From Deltaproteobacteria bacterium (GTDB lineage: Bacteria; Desulfobacterota; Binatia; Binatales; Binataceae): a stretch of DNA of 35,381 bases. Both the position numbers and the translations under genes were made by a program. Location of the stretch: contig JAJXYF010000037.1 of the NCBI GenBank assembly GCA_021780755.1, positions 1 to 35,381 of the forward strand. The letters run 5' to 3'. The notes beneath the pieces were generated by a model. The model had not been told where the DNA came from, searched no databases, and worked only from the letters and a program-made list of their open reading frames with translations. Shown here one piece after another: positions 34,255 to 35,381 of this stretch (its first letter is position 1; every line of letters begins with the position of its first letter).

Positions 34255-34418
34255 TGGGGCGCCTGGGCCAAATTCGCACAAATTACTACTATTCGCATAG
34301 GGGGGATGCGGGGGCGCATGCATTTTTCGCGAATAATGAGAGAAAGCGGCTTCGCGGATCGAAGAAAGCTGCTTGAACCATCGGCAATTGTCGATGTTCG
34401 GAAACCGAATTTTACCGG

Positions 34419-34447
34419 TTGAATCGCCATTTAACCCAAAGTATATT
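34419..34447 (+). promoter_or_regulatory. Promoter of the OmpA-type lipoprotein gene
   Basis: TTGAAT (34419-34424) and TATATT (34442-34447) are 17 bp apart, a good sigma-70-type match. It implies a leader of roughly 180 nt before the GTG at 34633. Within the leader I see only a weak hairpin (AGGAATAATTCCT) and no known riboswitch; the rest of 34255-34632 holds no gene. Confidence 0.6.
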
Positions 34448-34632
34448 GCGAACGGTACTGCTCATTGTTGCAGCTTGCGCGCAGGAATAATTCCTGTGGT
34501 GAGATTGGCTGAAAGACCGAGTGAGCTATTAACGAGGGCAGAAAAGTGGCTGGCATTGGCGGTGGCTTCCCCGGGCTTCCCTGATGTCCGTCTCCGCAAC
34601 CGTCGGAAGTAGCGACAGGGGGAGATTTCAAG

Positions 34633-35289
34633 GTGCTAAGAAAACTAGGAACATACTTGATGTGGGTGGCCATCGTAGGGATGGTCTCGGCCTGCGGGTT
34701 CACCGACGAACAGCGGGAGTACACGCTGGTGGGAGCGGCGACGGGCGCCGCGCTCGGCGGCGGCATTGGCGGCGGCGTATTTGCGGCCGACAACAGCGAC
34801 AACTGGGTGGCGATACCCGCGGGTGTAGTGGGTGGCGCATTGATTGGTGGGTTGATCGGCTACCTGATGGCCCCGCCGCCACCGGCCCCGCCGGCCCCGC
34901 CACCGCCACCACCCCCTCCGCCGCCTCCGCCACCCCCTCCGCCGCCGGAGAAGATCGTGTTGCGCGGAGTGCACTTCAACTTCGACAAGTACTACATCCG
35001 CAACGTGGACAAGCCGGTGCTTGACGAAGCGGCGGAGACGTTGAAGGCGAATCCGAACGTGAAGGTGTACGTCAACGGCTACTGCGACGCGATTGGGTCG
35101 ATGCCGTACAACCTGAGGCTGTCGCAGCGGCGGGCGGAATCGGTCGCGGCATACCTTGAGGACAAGGGTATCCCGGCGAGCCAGTTGATCCCGCAGGGCT
35201 TCGGCAAGACCCACTTCGTGGCGACCAACAAGACCGCCGAGGGCCGGGCCGAGAACCGCCGGGTCGAGCTGGTGCCGGTCGACCAATAG
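34633..35289 (+). CDS. OmpA-family peptidoglycan-associated lipoprotein
   Basis: The start is GTG 34633 with GGGGGAG 9 nt upstream; 218 residues. A lipoprotein signal (LMWVAIVGMVSAC) places the lipidated Cys near residue 21. A glycine-zipper-like segment (TGAALGGGIGGGVFAA, then GGALIGGLIGYLM) follows. Next comes a proline run of about 17 after shorter Pro blocks, and then an OmpA/MotB domain (VHFNFDKYYIRN, VNGYCDAIGSMPYNLRLSQR, AENRRVELVPV) that binds peptidoglycan. The usual GYTD reads GYCD here. It would tether the outer membrane to the cell wall, with the polyproline as a stiff spacer. Lnt in this window would finish its acylation. Confidence 0.93.
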   Translation: MLRKLGTYLMWVAIVGMVSACGFTDEQREYTLVGAATGAALGGGIGGGVFAADNSDNWVAIPAGVVGGALIGGLIGYLMAPPPPAPPAPPPPPPPPPPPPPPPPPEKIVLRGVHFNFDKYYIRNVDKPVLDEAAETLKANPNVKVYVNGYCDAIGSMPYNLRLSQRRAESVAAYLEDKGIPASQLIPQGFGKTHFVATNKTAEGRAENRRVELVPVDQ

Positions 35290-35302
35290 CAACCATCGGG
35301 CA

Positions 35303-35328
35303 GCCGCGGCGTCATCGGACGCCGCGGC
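35303..35328 (+). terminator. Terminator-type hairpin after the OmpA-type gene
   Basis: A perfect 11-bp stem, GCCGCGGCGTC (35303-35313) and GACGCCGCGGC (35318-35328), closes an ATCG tetraloop 13 nt after the stop. It lacks a U-tract. Confidence 0.65.
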
Positions 35329-35347
35329 CGCCGATGCGACTCAACCC

Positions 35348-35381
35348 ACGGCCGCGGTTCCCTTGCAGGGACTGCGGCCGT
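35348..35381. repeat. Second long hairpin at the window edge
   Basis: ACGGCCGC (35348-35355) pairs with GCGGCCGT (35374-35381), and the stem extends inward with two wobble pairs to about 14 bp around a short loop. The element may continue beyond the window. It could be a backup terminator or part of an intergenic repeat. Confidence 0.45.

Noticed and set aside
34861..34950. The CCG/CCA-rich tract as a CRISPR-like or tandem DNA repeat
   Set aside because: It has no regular unit or spacer; it is a proline-coding run with mixed codons.
34645..35292. Minus-strand 215-codon frame opposite the OmpA-type gene
   Set aside because: Its Arg/Trp/Gly-rich middle is simply the complement of the polyproline codons.
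1..35381. Insertion sequences, CRISPR arrays, integrase or attachment sites
   Set aside because: No transposase- or integrase-like protein, no regularly spaced repeats, and no direct repeat of the tRNA-Arg 3' end were found by reading.

Overview
The window reads as a GC-rich (by eye about 60% or a little more) chromosomal segment of a Gram-negative bacterium. The envelope genes (Lnt, an OmpA-type lipoprotein, a TolC/RND efflux system) show two membranes. Two F420-type luciferase-like oxidoreductases, a ferritin-like diiron protein and a CoA-transferase would suit a deltaproteobacteria-like or Binatota-like soil lineage, but that placement is an inference from gene content and not a measurement.

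Layout. (1) 1-2931 is a small rhodanese locus. On the minus strand, a sterol-desaturase-family hydroxylase overlaps by four bases a TVP38/VTT membrane protein fused to a rhodanese domain. Diverging on the plus strand are an ArsR-family repressor fused to a second rhodanese domain and a SHOCT-domain membrane peptide. The membrane rhodanese has an in-frame TGA exactly where the catalytic cysteine should be. The frame then continues for 42 codons of normal rhodanese C-terminus, and a perfect hairpin starts 11 nt after the TGA. I interpret it as an unannotated selenoprotein. (2) 2979-10820 (minus) is a heavy-metal module: CusA-, CusB- and CusC/TolC-like efflux genes, a small exported Cys-rich protein, and a DMT-family permease with a long His-rich tail. 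A tRNA-Arg(CCT) lies just upstream. (3) 11562-14348 (plus) encodes a 928-residue exported protein with a nidogen-like segment. It is followed by msrB, an ABC-2 exporter pair, a convergent NUDIX gene and a vapBC module whose operator and promoter are visible. (4) 18658-26644 (plus) is housekeeping: alaS, phoH, ybeY, an unrecognised gene where corC often sits, lnt, and prfB with its programmed +1 frameshift. (5) 26725-27837 (plus) is a compositionally distinct pair, a Cys-rich membrane protein and a HEPN-type protein, possibly a transferred defence or toxin module. (6) 27999-34254 (minus) holds two tandem LLM oxidoreductases, a TMEM175-type channel, and a cluster of diiron protein, small partner, NTF2-like protein and CoA-transferase. 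(7) 34633-35289 (plus) is an OmpA-type lipoprotein with a long polyproline linker, followed by two strong hairpins.

The most important point is the recoded TGA at 250-252. Any standard gene caller would stop there and report a protein that lacks its catalytic residue. The same window also carries a second, well-known recoded TGA, the +1 frameshift in prfB, whose product is the factor that would compete with selenocysteine insertion.
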